From assembly GCA_030066975.1 (NCBI GenBank), contig JASJAO010000004.1, forward strand, positions 62,001 through 126,000: a stretch of DNA of 64,000 bases, in the 5' to 3' direction. Source of the stretch: Henriciella sp. Lineage in GTDB: Bacteria > Pseudomonadota > Alphaproteobacteria > Caulobacterales > Hyphomonadaceae. A program made the translations under genes and the position numbers. How positions within the stretch are numbered: the first letter of the stretch is position 1; the number at the start of each line of letters is the position of its first letter. Below, piece by piece: positions 44,827 through 53,876 of this stretch. A model generated the notes under the pieces. It saw nothing but the letters and a program-made list of their open reading frames with translations. It searched no databases and was not told where the DNA came from.

Positions 44827-46415
44827 GCAATCACCTCAAGCCCGCCCATATAGGGCCGCAGCACGTCCGGCACGGTGATTGAGCCGTCCTCGTTCTGATA
44901 ATTCTCCAGTACCGCCACCAATGTCCGCCCGACCGCGAGGCCAGAGCCGTTCAGCGTATGCACAAATTCCGGCTTCGGTTTCGGCGTCTCTTCGCTCGGC
45001 GCCGGCCGCCAGCGCGCTTTCATCCGCCGCGCCTGAAAGTCCCCGCAATAAGAGCAAGACGAGATTTCACGATACATGTTCTGGCTCGGCAGCCAGACTT
45101 CCAGATCATAGGTTTTGCGCGCGCCAAAGCCCATATCGCCGGTACATAGCAGCATCCGCCGATAGGGCAGCTCAAGCGCCTCCAGAATGCCCTCGGCGCA
45201 CGTGGTCATCCGCTCCAGCTCGGCTAGCCCCTCTACCTCGTCCCGCACGATGGAGACCAGTTCCACCTTGTTGAACTGATGCAGCCGGATCATCCCCTTG
45301 GTGTCCCGCCCCGCACTCCCGGCCTCAGACCTGAAACACGGTGTGTGGGCGGTCATCCGCAGGGGGAGTTGGTCCTCGGACAGGATTTGCTCGCGCACGA
45401 GATTGGTGAGCGGCACCTCGGCGGTGGGGATGAGGTACTTATTTGTTTGTCTTTTTTCTTCCAGCTCGGACATTCTGGAGTCAGCTTGCTCAAATCGCTT
45501 CTGAAGTTTTGAAAGATCTAACTTCTGCTTCTCGTGAAGATCTCGAACCTTCTCGAAAATCTGATCTACTTCATGTCGAAAATTCTTCGGCACTTCCGCG
45601 TTTATAATTCCGTCTTTGATGAGCTTGGCTATATCGCGGACAAACTTTGCATCATCTCCCAGATGATCGAGATGTAGGTGTAACTCATCGACCGTGGCGA
45701 CCAGCTGATCGTACTCGGTGAGAGCCTTAAAAAAATCTTCTTCGAATTTCGGCAACTGGCCGGTACCAAGAAATGCGCTAGCGTTTACCAGTAGCGGCGG
45801 CGACACCTCCTCATACCCATTCTCACCCGTCTGCGTGTCCAGCATAAACGTCGCGAGCGCCCGCTCCAGCTTCGCCAAGCCCCCACGCAGCGCCACAAAG
45901 CGCGCCCCGCTCATCGCCGCCGCGGCCTCAAAATCCATCAGCGGTTGACCAAGCTTCGTCTTCAGCGCCGCGCCAAGATCGGCGTGATCCTTCACCTCAA
46001 ACTCAAACGCGCGCGGGCTGCCCCAGCCGTTTCCTTGCTGGACATTGCTGTCTTCATCCTCGCCTTCCGGCACCTCGGCGAGCGGCCTGTTCGGCGTCCC
46101 GAGCAGCAGCTTATCGAGTTCACCGCGCGCCGCCGCTTCCCGCGCGCCCGCCGCCTCAATCGTCTCCTTCGCGTCAGCCACAGCCGCCATCAGGCGCTGC
46201 GCCTCGGCCTCATCGCCAGCCGCCTTCGCTTTGCCGATCAGCTTGGAATTGGCATTGCGAACCTGTTCTGCTTCCTGCTTATCTGCCACCGCTTTGCGCA
46301 CTGCGGCGTCATGATCCAGCATATGACCAACGACCTCGCCCAGCCCCTTTTGCTTGCGCTCAAAGTCGGCGCGGAACCCGTCCGGATTGTCTCGAATGGC
46401 GCGGATGTCGAACAT
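44823..46415 (-). CDS. serS: Seryl-tRNA synthetase with an unusual internal insertion
   Basis: 530 residues, against about 425-435 for bacterial enzymes. The N-terminal tRNA-binding coiled coil (about 30-100), motif 2 ([17 protein letters not shown]) and motif 3 ([18 protein letters not shown]) are intact. Between [13 protein letters not shown] and [12 protein letters not shown] there are about 95 extra residues (231-326) that are helical and in part coiled coil ([12 protein letters not shown], then [19 protein letters not shown]). The DNA of this stretch is much lower in G+C (76/180 by hand at 45481-45660) than the rest. Reading frame is preserved, so the protein is probably functional. First gene of the serS-membrane protein-surE-pcm operon. 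Confidence 0.95.
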   Translation of the reverse strand: MFDIRAIRDNPDGFRADFERKQKGLGEVVGHMLDHDAAVRKAVADKQEAEQVRNANSKLIGKAKAAGDEAEAQRLMAAVADAKETIEAAGAREAAARGELDKLLLGTPNRPLAEVPEGEDEDSNVQQGNGWGSPRAFEFEVKDHADLGAALKTKLGQPLMDFEAAAAMSGARFVALRGGLAKLERALATFMLDTQTGENGYEEVSPPLLVNASAFLGTGQLPKFEEDFFKALTEYDQLVATVDELHLHLDHLGDDAKFVRDIAKLIKDGIINAEVPKNFRHEVDQIFEKVRDLHEKQKLDLSKLQKRFEQADSRMSELEEKRQTNKYLIPTAEVPLTNLVREQILSEDQLPLRMTAHTPCFRSEAGSAGRDTKGMIRLHQFNKVELVSIVRDEVEGLAELERMTTCAEGILEALELPYRRMLLCTGDMGFGARKTYDLEVWLPSQNMYREISSCSYCGDFQARRMKARWRPAPSEETPKPKPEFVHTLNGSGLAVGRTLVAVLENYQNEDGSITVPDVLRPYMGGLEVIA

Positions 46416-46617
46416 GGAAAACCTCGGATAATTTCAGGCCCCGCTCCTACGCCGATGCGCCACATTCGTCCACACCTGATGCAGGAGCCAGCCATCCCTA
46501 TCCACGATATTGCGACCCAATTCAGCCCCTCGCGCCCCCTTCTCCCGGATGCGGAAGAAGGGAAAGCCACAAAATCAATCCGACCGAATACAGACTGCGA
46601 TCATACTCGGGTCCGTG

Positions 46618-47058
46618 ATGTTTGAGCGCTACCGCGATCTGTTTGAGTATTGCCCGCCGCGGGCCTGGCCCTGGCTGTGGCTGCAGCTCGCCTATCTGCT
46701 CGCCTGCAAAGCACTCGATGGCCGCGAGCGCCTGCTCATGGTGATGCCGAACGGCCGCGTCCACGTGATCGGCCTCGGCGATGACCCAAACGCGCGCAAA
46801 GCCTGGACGCCGGCCGACCTGGCGCCCCTATTGCCAGGCCGCAGCCTCGCCGAAGCGGTTGACCCGGCTTTCGCGAGCGATCCACGGCGGAGATCGATTT
46901 TGCCCCACCCTAGCCCTCCCCAAAATGGGGAGGGGACCCTGCGGGACACGATGAAACTGCAAGGCTCAACTGGCTCAGAACCTCCCTCCCCATTTTGGGG
47001 AGGGTCGGGGTGGGGCCTGTTCACGAGTGCCATAGGCGGCCAAGGCCCGCCCTCCTGA
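46618..47058 (+). CDS. Hypothetical protein with a repeat-derived C-terminus
   Basis: 146 residues from ATG 46618. Residues 1-95 look like a real protein: MFERYRDLFEYCPPRAWPWLWLQLAYLLA has a membrane-facing aromatic segment, followed by a soluble RLLMVMPNGRVHVIGLGDD part. From about residue 96 (SILPHPSPPQNG) the frame reads through the palindromic element at 46903-47015, so the last 50 residues are translated repeat. The original end is probably lost. Function unknown. It is divergent from serS. Confidence 0.55.
   Translation: MFERYRDLFEYCPPRAWPWLWLQLAYLLACKALDGRERLLMVMPNGRVHVIGLGDDPNARKAWTPADLAPLLPGRSLAEAVDPAFASDPRRRSILPHPSPPQNGEGTLRDTMKLQGSTGSEPPSPFWGGSGWGLFTSAIGGQGPPS
46903..47015. repeat. 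Long palindromic element with CTCCCCAAAATGGGGAG arms
   Basis: The left arm (46903-46935) reads CCCCACCCTAGCC then CTCCCCAAAATGGGGAGG. The right arm (46982-47015) is its near inverted copy, CTCCCCATTTTGGGGAGG then GTCGGGGTGGGG. A 46-base centre separates them. Each arm is itself a hairpin. This is the form of small non-autonomous mobile elements scattered in proteobacterial genomes. It lies inside the open frame starting at 46618. Confidence 0.8.
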
Positions 47059-47203
47059 AAGCACCAATTTGAACCAGATTTACTTACCGACCCGCGCCAA
47101 ACCGCGAGGCCGGCCAAAGGTGCTGGCTTCAGTAAAAACGAGAGAAACACAGCCCTGAGCCTGGTTCATCGGACGAGCGTAGCGAGAATCGGGAACCCGC
47201 TTC

Positions 47204-47236
47204 GACGCCCTGCCGCGCAGCGGCTCAGCGGGCGTC
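47204..47236. repeat. Nested inverted repeat of unknown role
   Basis: Outer arms GACGCCC (47204-47210) and GGGCGTC (47230-47236) enclose an inner perfect hairpin GCCGC/GCGGC (47212-47224). It is followed by AAAAA on the plus strand rather than T's. It lies in the 235-base gap between the hypothetical protein and the DUF2256 gene, where I see no other gene. Confidence 0.45.
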
Positions 47237-47293
47237 AAAAACCTACAGTCTCGCAGCGCTTGGCCAAATATCCCTCTGCCTTACATTCCAGCC

Positions 47294-47431
47294 ATGACGA
47301 AGCGTAAGAAAAAGTCTGATTTGCCGACCAAGATCTGCCCCACCTGCCAGCGCCCGTTCACATGGCGCAAGAAATGGGAGCAGTGCTGGGACGAGGTGAA
47401 ATACTGCTCGGCGCGGTGCCGTTCCAGCTGA
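47294..47431 (+). CDS. DUF2256 zinc-ribbon-like small protein
   Basis: 45 residues. After a basic start (MTKRKKKSDLPTK) comes the diagnostic DUF2256 core: ICPTCQRPFTWRKKW, then the DEVKYCSARC segment with the second Cys pair. Four cysteines in two C-x2/3-C pairs suggest zinc binding. DUF2256 genes often neighbour photolyase/cryptochrome genes elsewhere, but none is here. It converges on aspS with 2 bases between stops. Function unknown. Confidence 0.88.
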   Translation: MTKRKKKSDLPTKICPTCQRPFTWRKKWEQCWDEVKYCSARCRSS

Positions 47432-47433
47432 AC

Positions 47434-49269
47434 CTATTTCTGATCCACTGACGGCGCGAGGCGAATGCTGAGCTCTTTCAGCTGCGCATCTTCCACCGGG
47501 CTCGGCGCCTGCATCATCAGGTCGCGCGCCTGCTGGTTCATCGGGAACAGGGTCACGTCGCGAATATTGTCAGCGTCCGCCAGCAGCATCACAATCCGGT
47601 CCACGCCGGGCGCAATCCCGCCATGCGGCGGCGCGCCATAGCGGAACGCGTTCAGCATGCCGCCAAACTCCGCCTCAACCACGTCCGGCCCATAGCCTGC
47701 TTTCTCGAACGCTTTCAGCATGATGTCCGGGCGATGGTTTCGGATCGCGCCAGAGGAAAGCTCATAGCCGTTACAGACAATGTCGTACTGATACGCGGTC
47801 AGCGCGAGCAAATCCTCATCCGTCTTGGCCGCTTCAAGCGCTTCGAGTCCGCCTTGTGGCATCGAGAACGGGTTATGGCTGAAATCGACTTTCTTATTGT
47901 CTTCGTCCCATTCATACATCGGGAAATCGACAATCCAGCACAGCCGGAACACGCCCTCTTCAATCAGGCCAAGCTCTTCACCCACTTTCGTCCGCGCGGC
48001 CCCCGCGAGCTTATAGGCATCGGCCTTTTTCCCGGCTGAAAAGAAAATCCCATCACCGGCCCCAAGGCCGAGATCGGTAAGCAGCTTGGCCAGCAGTTCT
48101 GGCTCAAACCCTTTCAGAACCGGGTCCTGGCTGTCCACGCCGCCACCGACGGCTTCTTTCAGCCGTGCATAGCCGAGCCCCGGCGCCTGCATTTCCTTCT
48201 TCGCCCATTTGTCGAGATCATCGAAGAATTTCCGAGACTTCTCAGCCGCAGCCTTAGGCGCCGGAATCGCGATGACGCGCCCACCCCCTTTGATAATCTT
48301 GGCAAAGATCGAGAAGCCGGTCTTGCTGTCATCTTCAAAGAACTCAGACACATCCGCCAGTTCAATCGGGTTACGCAGGTCCGGCTTGTCGGAACCATAT
48401 TTCGACATCGCTTCGGCATAAGGAATACGCGGAAACGCTCCTTCTGGAACCGTGCGTCCCTTGCCCTTCCAGTCGGCGAACTCCTCAAACACGCCGCGCA
48501 TAACCGGCTCAATCGCCTGGAAGACATCTTCCTGTGTAACGAAACTCATCTCGACATCGAGCTGATAGAACTCACCCGGCGAGCGATCCGCGCGCGCATC
48601 TTCGTCGCGGAAACAGGCCGCGATCTGGAAATAGCGGTCAAAGCCGGAGACCATGAGCAACTGTTTGAACTGCTGCGGTGCTTGCGGCAGTGCGTAGAAC
48701 TCGCCCGGATGCAATCTCGATGGCACGAGGAAATCCCTCGCGCCCTCTGGCGAAGAGGCCGTCAGGATCGGTGTCTGATACTCAGTAAAGCCCTGCTCGA
48801 CCATGCGCTGACGGATCGACGCGATCACCTGCGAGCGCAGGATCATATTGGCATGCAAAGTCTCACGCCGCAGGTCGAGATAGCGGTGCTTCAATCGGAT
48901 ATCTTCCGGATAATCCGGCTCACCAAACACAGGCAGAGGCAATTCGGATGCTTCGGATTGAACCGAGGCCTCCTTGATCCGCACTTCTATTTCTCCGGTG
49001 TCGAGATTGTCATTCACCAGATCCTTGTCACGTGCGAGCACTTCACCCTCGACCGTGATGACACTTTCCGTGCGCAGCCGCTCAACCACCGCAAAAGCCG
49101 GAAAGTCCGGGTCGAACACACACTGGGTCAGCCCGTAATGGTCACGCAGGTCAATGAACATCACCCCGCCATGATCCCGTCGGCGATGCAACCAGCCAGA
49201 CAGTTTGATGGTCTGGCCAACATGATCCTGGCGAAGTTCGCCGCAAGTATGGGTGCGAAACGCGTGCAT
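47434..49269 (-). CDS. aspS: Aspartyl-tRNA synthetase (bacterial type)
   Basis: 611 residues: N-terminal OB-fold anticodon-binding domain (1-110, [12 protein letters not shown] and [22 protein letters not shown]), class II catalytic core with motif 2 [19 protein letters not shown], the bacterial GAD insertion (about 290-420) and motif 3 [15 protein letters not shown]. If no asparaginyl-tRNA synthetase is encoded elsewhere it would be non-discriminating and charge tRNA-Asn too (not decidable here). ATG 49269 with GGAG upstream is preferred over an ATG 12 bases earlier. Confidence 0.97.
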   Translation of the reverse strand: MHAFRTHTCGELRQDHVGQTIKLSGWLHRRRDHGGVMFIDLRDHYGLTQCVFDPDFPAFAVVERLRTESVITVEGEVLARDKDLVNDNLDTGEIEVRIKEASVQSEASELPLPVFGEPDYPEDIRLKHRYLDLRRETLHANMILRSQVIASIRQRMVEQGFTEYQTPILTASSPEGARDFLVPSRLHPGEFYALPQAPQQFKQLLMVSGFDRYFQIAACFRDEDARADRSPGEFYQLDVEMSFVTQEDVFQAIEPVMRGVFEEFADWKGKGRTVPEGAFPRIPYAEAMSKYGSDKPDLRNPIELADVSEFFEDDSKTGFSIFAKIIKGGGRVIAIPAPKAAAEKSRKFFDDLDKWAKKEMQAPGLGYARLKEAVGGGVDSQDPVLKGFEPELLAKLLTDLGLGAGDGIFFSAGKKADAYKLAGAARTKVGEELGLIEEGVFRLCWIVDFPMYEWDEDNKKVDFSHNPFSMPQGGLEALEAAKTDEDLLALTAYQYDIVCNGYELSSGAIRNHRPDIMLKAFEKAGYGPDVVEAEFGGMLNAFRYGAPPHGGIAPGVDRIVMLLADADNIRDVTLFPMNQQARDLMMQAPSPVEDAQLKELSIRLAPSVDQK

Positions 49270-49404
49270 AAAACGCTCCATCGAAATCGGGAATGAACCG
49301 CGGCTTTAGGGGACCCGGACCGATGAATGTCAAGACCTGTCATGTCATCTGATCTTGAACGGTTAGATTAACAGAGTTTTTAGAGCTTTGTTGGACAAAA
49401 GCCT

Positions 49405-51189
49405 GTGAACGCTATGTCCCAACCGTCGCCGCACTCCAAGCCGTCTGAGACAGGCATCCCGACCAAGCGCAATCGCTCGGTCGGCTACGTTGTGGAATGC
49501 GACGGCACCCAGGCCCGCATCATCACAACAGCGGGTCAAGCCAATGAAAGCGACGACTATTGGGCGGTCGGACAGCTGATCGCGATCACGGTCGGCAACA
49601 ACCGCGTGGTCGGCCTGTTGCATCGCATTGAAACCGAAAACGCCTCCTGGGATCCAAACGTCCCGAACCAGATCATGCTCTGCGTTGAACTCGCGGGCGA
49701 GGTGCGGAATCTCGAAGGGGACAAGAGACTGTTCTCAAGCGGGATCTCGACCTATCCGCATCTTGGGTCCAAAGCGCACCGGATCCGCAAGGAAGACTTG
49801 CTGACGATCTATAAGTCCAGCGACAAAGATGCGGTGACGATTGGCAGCCTCAGCCAAAGCAGAGACATTATCGCTGCGGTGTCTGTCGATGCGCTTCTTT
49901 CACGCCACTTCGCGGTTGTTGGAACCACCGGCACCGGTAAATCAACAGCTGTGACGCTTCTGCTTCATCTGATTGCAGAGAAAAAGAAGAACCAGCGCAT
50001 TCTGATCCTTGATCCTCACAACGAATATACCAGCGCATTCGGCGCAAAAGCGAACACGATCACAGCAGATACGCTCGATCTGCCGTTCTGGCTGCTGACG
50101 CTTGAAGAGTTTTCTCAGGTCATCTTCCGCGGGCGCGAGGAAAACCATGAAGAGTTGGATATTCTCCGCGAGTATATCCCGCGCGCGAAACTGATCTATC
50201 GCGATGGCAAGCAAAAAGGCATTCGACGCCAGACGGTCAGTGCCGGAGGCATCACAGCCGATACGCCGGTGCCCTATCGCCTGGCCACCCTGCTCGATCT
50301 GTTCGAGGAAGAGATCGGCTCACTCGACGGCGCCATTCGTCGCCTGACACTGCGCCGCCTCAAGTCTCGGATTGAAGCGGCAATCAACGACCCGCGCTTC
50401 TCATTCCTGTTCGGATCGAAAGACGCGACCGACCGGATCGATGAGGTTATCGGCAACATTTACCGCATCCCGCTTGAGGGCAAGCCAATCACGGTCTTCC
50501 AGATGTCCGGCATCCCGTCAGAAGTCGTGAATTCTGTTGCATCGGTCCTGTGTCGTCTTGCCTTCGATATCGCGCTCGCCAGTGAATCTCAGGTCAAGAC
50601 GCTTGTCGTCTGTGAAGAGGCCCACCGCTACATCCCGGCCGACGCAAGGACCGGTTTCGCACCTACGCGGGCGGCGATTGCGCGAATTGCGAAGGAAGGC
50701 CGCAAGTATGGCGTCTCCCTCGCCATCATTACTCAGCGGCCGAATGAACTGGACGCGACCATCCTCTCACAGTGCAACACGATCTTCGCGATGCGCCTCG
50801 GCAATGATTCCGACCAGGACGTGATGGAAAAAGCCATCTCGAACAGTTCGCGGTCAGCTTTGGCCTTCCTGTCCTCTCTCGCAGACCGAGAGTGTATCGC
50901 CTTCGGTAAAGCCGTCTCAACGCCGATGCGCCTGATGTTCCGCAATGTCAGTCAGTCGGCGCGGCCTTCCAGTCAGCACGTCTCGGCAGAATCCAAACTC
51001 GGCGGTGCATCAACCAGCCTGTCAGATATCGTTCTTGCTCTGCGCGGCGGGAACACCGAGGAAGACGATGAGGGCAGCCTGCCGACCGGTTGGGTCGTGG
51101 CTGAAACCCCTGAAGCAGCGGTCAGTGCCCCGGTTCAGGTCAACAATCCGAAGAAGCTTCGAAATTCACTCCTCCGCCGGAGCGAATGA
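49405..51189 (+). CDS. HerA/FtsK-superfamily ATPase with HAS-barrel domain
   Basis: 594 residues. Residues 20-110 form an N-terminal HAS-barrel. The RecA-like motor has Walker A GTTGTGKS (173-180), the following LDPHNEYTSAFG, Walker B TLVVCEEAHRY (399-409) and a sensor-like ITQRPNELD. It resembles archaeal HerA, which works with the nuclease NurA; no NurA gene is adjacent. It could start at GTG 49405 or ATG 49414, and neither has a good ribosome site. A C-terminal acidic and low-complexity tail follows (520-594). Likely a DNA translocase, target unknown. Confidence 0.88.
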   Translation: MNAMSQPSPHSKPSETGIPTKRNRSVGYVVECDGTQARIITTAGQANESDDYWAVGQLIAITVGNNRVVGLLHRIETENASWDPNVPNQIMLCVELAGEVRNLEGDKRLFSSGISTYPHLGSKAHRIRKEDLLTIYKSSDKDAVTIGSLSQSRDIIAAVSVDALLSRHFAVVGTTGTGKSTAVTLLLHLIAEKKKNQRILILDPHNEYTSAFGAKANTITADTLDLPFWLLTLEEFSQVIFRGREENHEELDILREYIPRAKLIYRDGKQKGIRRQTVSAGGITADTPVPYRLATLLDLFEEEIGSLDGAIRRLTLRRLKSRIEAAINDPRFSFLFGSKDATDRIDEVIGNIYRIPLEGKPITVFQMSGIPSEVVNSVASVLCRLAFDIALASESQVKTLVVCEEAHRYIPADARTGFAPTRAAIARIAKEGRKYGVSLAIITQRPNELDATILSQCNTIFAMRLGNDSDQDVMEKAISNSSRSALAFLSSLADRECIAFGKAVSTPMRLMFRNVSQSARPSSQHVSAESKLGGASTSLSDIVLALRGGNTEEDDEGSLPTGWVVAETPEAAVSAPVQVNNPKKLRNSLLRRSE

Positions 51190-51243
51190 TTCTGACGCAG
51201 TCAAACCCTCGTCAAAGACCTCAGCTTACGCTAGGGCGATGAC

Positions 51244-52410
51244 ATGACGACCGGAAGACTGACGCCAATAACTCAACAAGAACAATTGGATGAAGCCTGC
51301 GAGAGACTTGCAACAGGCCACTTTGTCTGCGTCGATACAGAATTTCACCGCGAGAGCACGTATTGGCCGGAGCTATGCCTCATTCAGGCCTCCTGCCCTG
51401 ATTTTGAGGTCATTATTGACCCAATGTCAGAGGAATTGGACATTGCGCCCTTCCTGTCCCTGCTGGCTGATCAAAGTCGCACGAAAGTGTTCCACGCGGC
51501 TCGGCAGGATATGGAGATCTTCAATCGCCTGATGGGCCACCCACCCGGCCCGATCTTCGACACCCAGATCGGAGCGATGGCGCTCGGCATTGGCGATTCG
51601 ATCTCCTACGACAATCTTATCCAGCGAATCCTCAAACGCCGAATCGACAAATCCAGCCAGTTCACAGACTGGAAGCGTCGGCCATTGACCGACAAGCAGC
51701 TCAACTACGCAATCGGTGACGTCACCCATCTCCGCGATGCCTATCTCAGAATGAATGAACAACTGGACGCAAAGTCCCGGCTTGATTGGGTCCGCGCAGA
51801 GATGGCGGCGCTGGAAAATCCCGAACTCTACGACGTTTCACCGTCAAATGCCTGGCAGCGGCTGAAAATGCGCAAGCCCCACAAGGAGTATGCCGCTGTG
51901 TTTGCATCAGTGGCGGCCTGGCGAGAGCAAATGGCTCAGGACAAGAACAAGCCGCGGCGTCGGATCCTGAAAGACGATGCGGTGCAGGAAATTGCTGATC
52001 AGAAGCCGACGAGTGAGCAGGCCTTTGAACGCCTGCGCGCAGTCCCGAAAGGCTTCATCCGGTCCAAATATGCGAACGGTCTGATCGACGCCGTCCAAAC
52101 TGCGCTGGATGACCCGGACGGGCATGCGCCGGTATTGCCGAAACGAAAGCACAATGCTGAAACACCGCCCGGCGCGCCAGAAATGTTGAAAGTGCTGTTG
52201 AAAGCCGTCAGCGATGATGCCTCAGTCGTTCCTCGCCTGATTGCCAATGCGGCCGACATTGAAAAGATCGCCCGCGGCGAACGGGGCGAGGATATCCCAG
52301 CCTTGACCGGCTGGCGACATGACCTGTTTGGTCAAAAGGCGCTCGCGCTCCTGTCCGGCAAACTGGCCTTGTCGTTTGAGAATGATCAGGTTCGCCTGTT
52401 CGAGCTCTAG
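51244..52410 (+). CDS. rnd: Ribonuclease D
   Basis: 388 residues. The 3'-5' exonuclease domain shows the DEDD residues: Asp31 and Glu33 in FVCVDTEFHRESTYW, an Asp in FHAARQDMEIF and the Y-x3-D motif NYAIGDVTHL. A C-terminal HRDC-type helical region completes it. It trims tRNA 3' ends and other stable RNAs. It follows the HerA-like gene after 54 bases. Its stop shares the palindrome CTAG with the stop of ppx on the other strand (4-base overlap). Confidence 0.95.
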   Translation: MTTGRLTPITQQEQLDEACERLATGHFVCVDTEFHRESTYWPELCLIQASCPDFEVIIDPMSEELDIAPFLSLLADQSRTKVFHAARQDMEIFNRLMGHPPGPIFDTQIGAMALGIGDSISYDNLIQRILKRRIDKSSQFTDWKRRPLTDKQLNYAIGDVTHLRDAYLRMNEQLDAKSRLDWVRAEMAALENPELYDVSPSNAWQRLKMRKPHKEYAAVFASVAAWREQMAQDKNKPRRRILKDDAVQEIADQKPTSEQAFERLRAVPKGFIRSKYANGLIDAVQTALDDPDGHAPVLPKRKHNAETPPGAPEMLKVLLKAVSDDASVVPRLIANAADIEKIARGERGEDIPALTGWRHDLFGQKALALLSGKLALSFENDQVRLFEL

Positions 52411-53873
52411 AAGCGCTCACAAAGCTCAAGTACCGGCTCACGCTCCATCAGACCCGACAATTGTCTATGTCGGCGTTTCACCGACCCAAAAATCATGTCT
52501 TCATTTGATTTGAGCACACGCATGATCAGCGATCCATTGTCCGTGGAAAGCTTTGCGGTCTTGAGAATCTTGGCGGAGCGCCCAGAATAGACACCACCCA
52601 GCCGCATTGCCGTTCCGACAAGACGAGCGGCATCAAAATCGGCCTTGGACACGATCGATTGCAGGTCGGGCGGCAATTGAAACTTGAATGTATACCGACT
52701 GGCGACCGCAATCGCTGCGAAAATCCGGTCTGGATGGCTCAGGCGCGGGAACGGTGCGCGCAGGATGTGCTCGAACACCAGATCAGGGCGATGGTCTGGA
52801 TGCATGCGCGCGCCAGCATCGGCCATCAGACAGGTGGCCCGCAGGAACTGTTTGGAGCGTTTCAGAGGCGCGGCGACCGGTTCGACAAAGTTGAACATCT
52901 CGGCCCCGAATGCCGAACTGTCCTCAGACAGCTTCAGATACAGGCGCACGGCATCTCTCAAACCTTTGCGGGGAACCAGGTCCAGAGCCTCTGAAACAAC
53001 CCCTTCTCGTAACCCATAGGCCGACACATAGGCCCTGTCAGACTTCGACGCTTCAAGAATGACATCAAGTACCAATGCTGAGTGAAGCAGCGTGTCATAG
53101 CGTCGTTTCGCCACTCTCTGAATACGTTCTCTAAGCTCGGAGTGATGTGCCGCGCCCTGCACCGCTTCGATCACTTTTTGGATCCCCTTGCGGCTGAGCC
53201 CGTAGGAGTGGATCACGCGAAGTGGCTGCTTCTTCAGCATCATGTGCACAGCAGCCAGGTTTCGCCAGGCGCCGCCAACAATATAGAGCTCACCCCTATG
53301 CTTGGTGAGAATTTTCGATGACTGCAGGGTCTCCGCGATGATTTCGCGTCGCTTGAAGATGTTCAGATCCGCGTCAGCCTCTCGTGCCAACGGGCCGAGC
53401 AAATACGACTCGCCGACCTTGTCTTTGTCCTCAATACGCTTCAGCTCAACACTGGACCCGCCAAGGTCAGCCACAAGCCCCTCAGACGCGCCGAACCCCA
53501 TCATCACGCCGCGGGCTGAAATCCGACCTTCATCAGCGCCGGAAAGAATGCGCAACGGCTTGCCCAACGCTTCTTCGGCCAATTCACAGAATTCAACGCT
53601 GTCTTTCGCCTCGCGCACGGCGGACGTGGCCACGGCGTGCACGTCGTCAATTCCCAGGCTATTGAGGATCGCACTGAAACGCCGGAAAGTCTCAAGCGCC
53701 TTGCGCCGTCCATCGACCGAGAGCATGCCGGTTTTCGACATGGATCGGCCAAGACCCGCCATCATCTTTTCATTGAAATAGGGAAGGATGGCATTGCCCT
53801 GTCGCTCGTAAATGACGAGCCGACAGGAGTTCGATCCAACGTCGATTACCGCAATCTTTTCAGGATCATTCAT
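52407..53873 (-). CDS. ppx: Exopolyphosphatase (Ppx/GppA family)
   Basis: 488 residues, actin-like ATPase fold with ribonuclease-H-like metal loops. The phosphate-1 motif is IAVIDVGSNSCRLVIYE, followed by ATSAVREAKDSVEF and DLGGSSVELKRIED. It removes phosphate from long polyphosphate chains and may also hydrolyse pppGpp. The C-terminal domain (320-488) is the helical HD-like region. It begins 3 bases after the ppk stop, so polyphosphate synthesis and breakdown are co-expressed. Confidence 0.93.
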   Translation of the reverse strand: MNDPEKIAVIDVGSNSCRLVIYERQGNAILPYFNEKMMAGLGRSMSKTGMLSVDGRRKALETFRRFSAILNSLGIDDVHAVATSAVREAKDSVEFCELAEEALGKPLRILSGADEGRISARGVMMGFGASEGLVADLGGSSVELKRIEDKDKVGESYLLGPLAREADADLNIFKRREIIAETLQSSKILTKHRGELYIVGGAWRNLAAVHMMLKKQPLRVIHSYGLSRKGIQKVIEAVQGAAHHSELRERIQRVAKRRYDTLLHSALVLDVILEASKSDRAYVSAYGLREGVVSEALDLVPRKGLRDAVRLYLKLSEDSSAFGAEMFNFVEPVAAPLKRSKQFLRATCLMADAGARMHPDHRPDLVFEHILRAPFPRLSHPDRIFAAIAVASRYTFKFQLPPDLQSIVSKADFDAARLVGTAMRLGGVYSGRSAKILKTAKLSTDNGSLIMRVLKSNEDMIFGSVKRRHRQLSGLMEREPVLELCERF

Positions 53874-53876
53874 GCC

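Noticed and set aside
45438-45725. Intein in seryl-tRNA synthetase
   Set aside because: The inserted segment is too short and has no Cys/Ser/Thr at its start, no penultimate His-Asn at its end, and no splicing-block motifs.
46692-47150. Minus-strand open frame through the palindromic element
   Set aside because: Most of it is the repeat and the antisense of the small hypothetical gene; no protein-like part.
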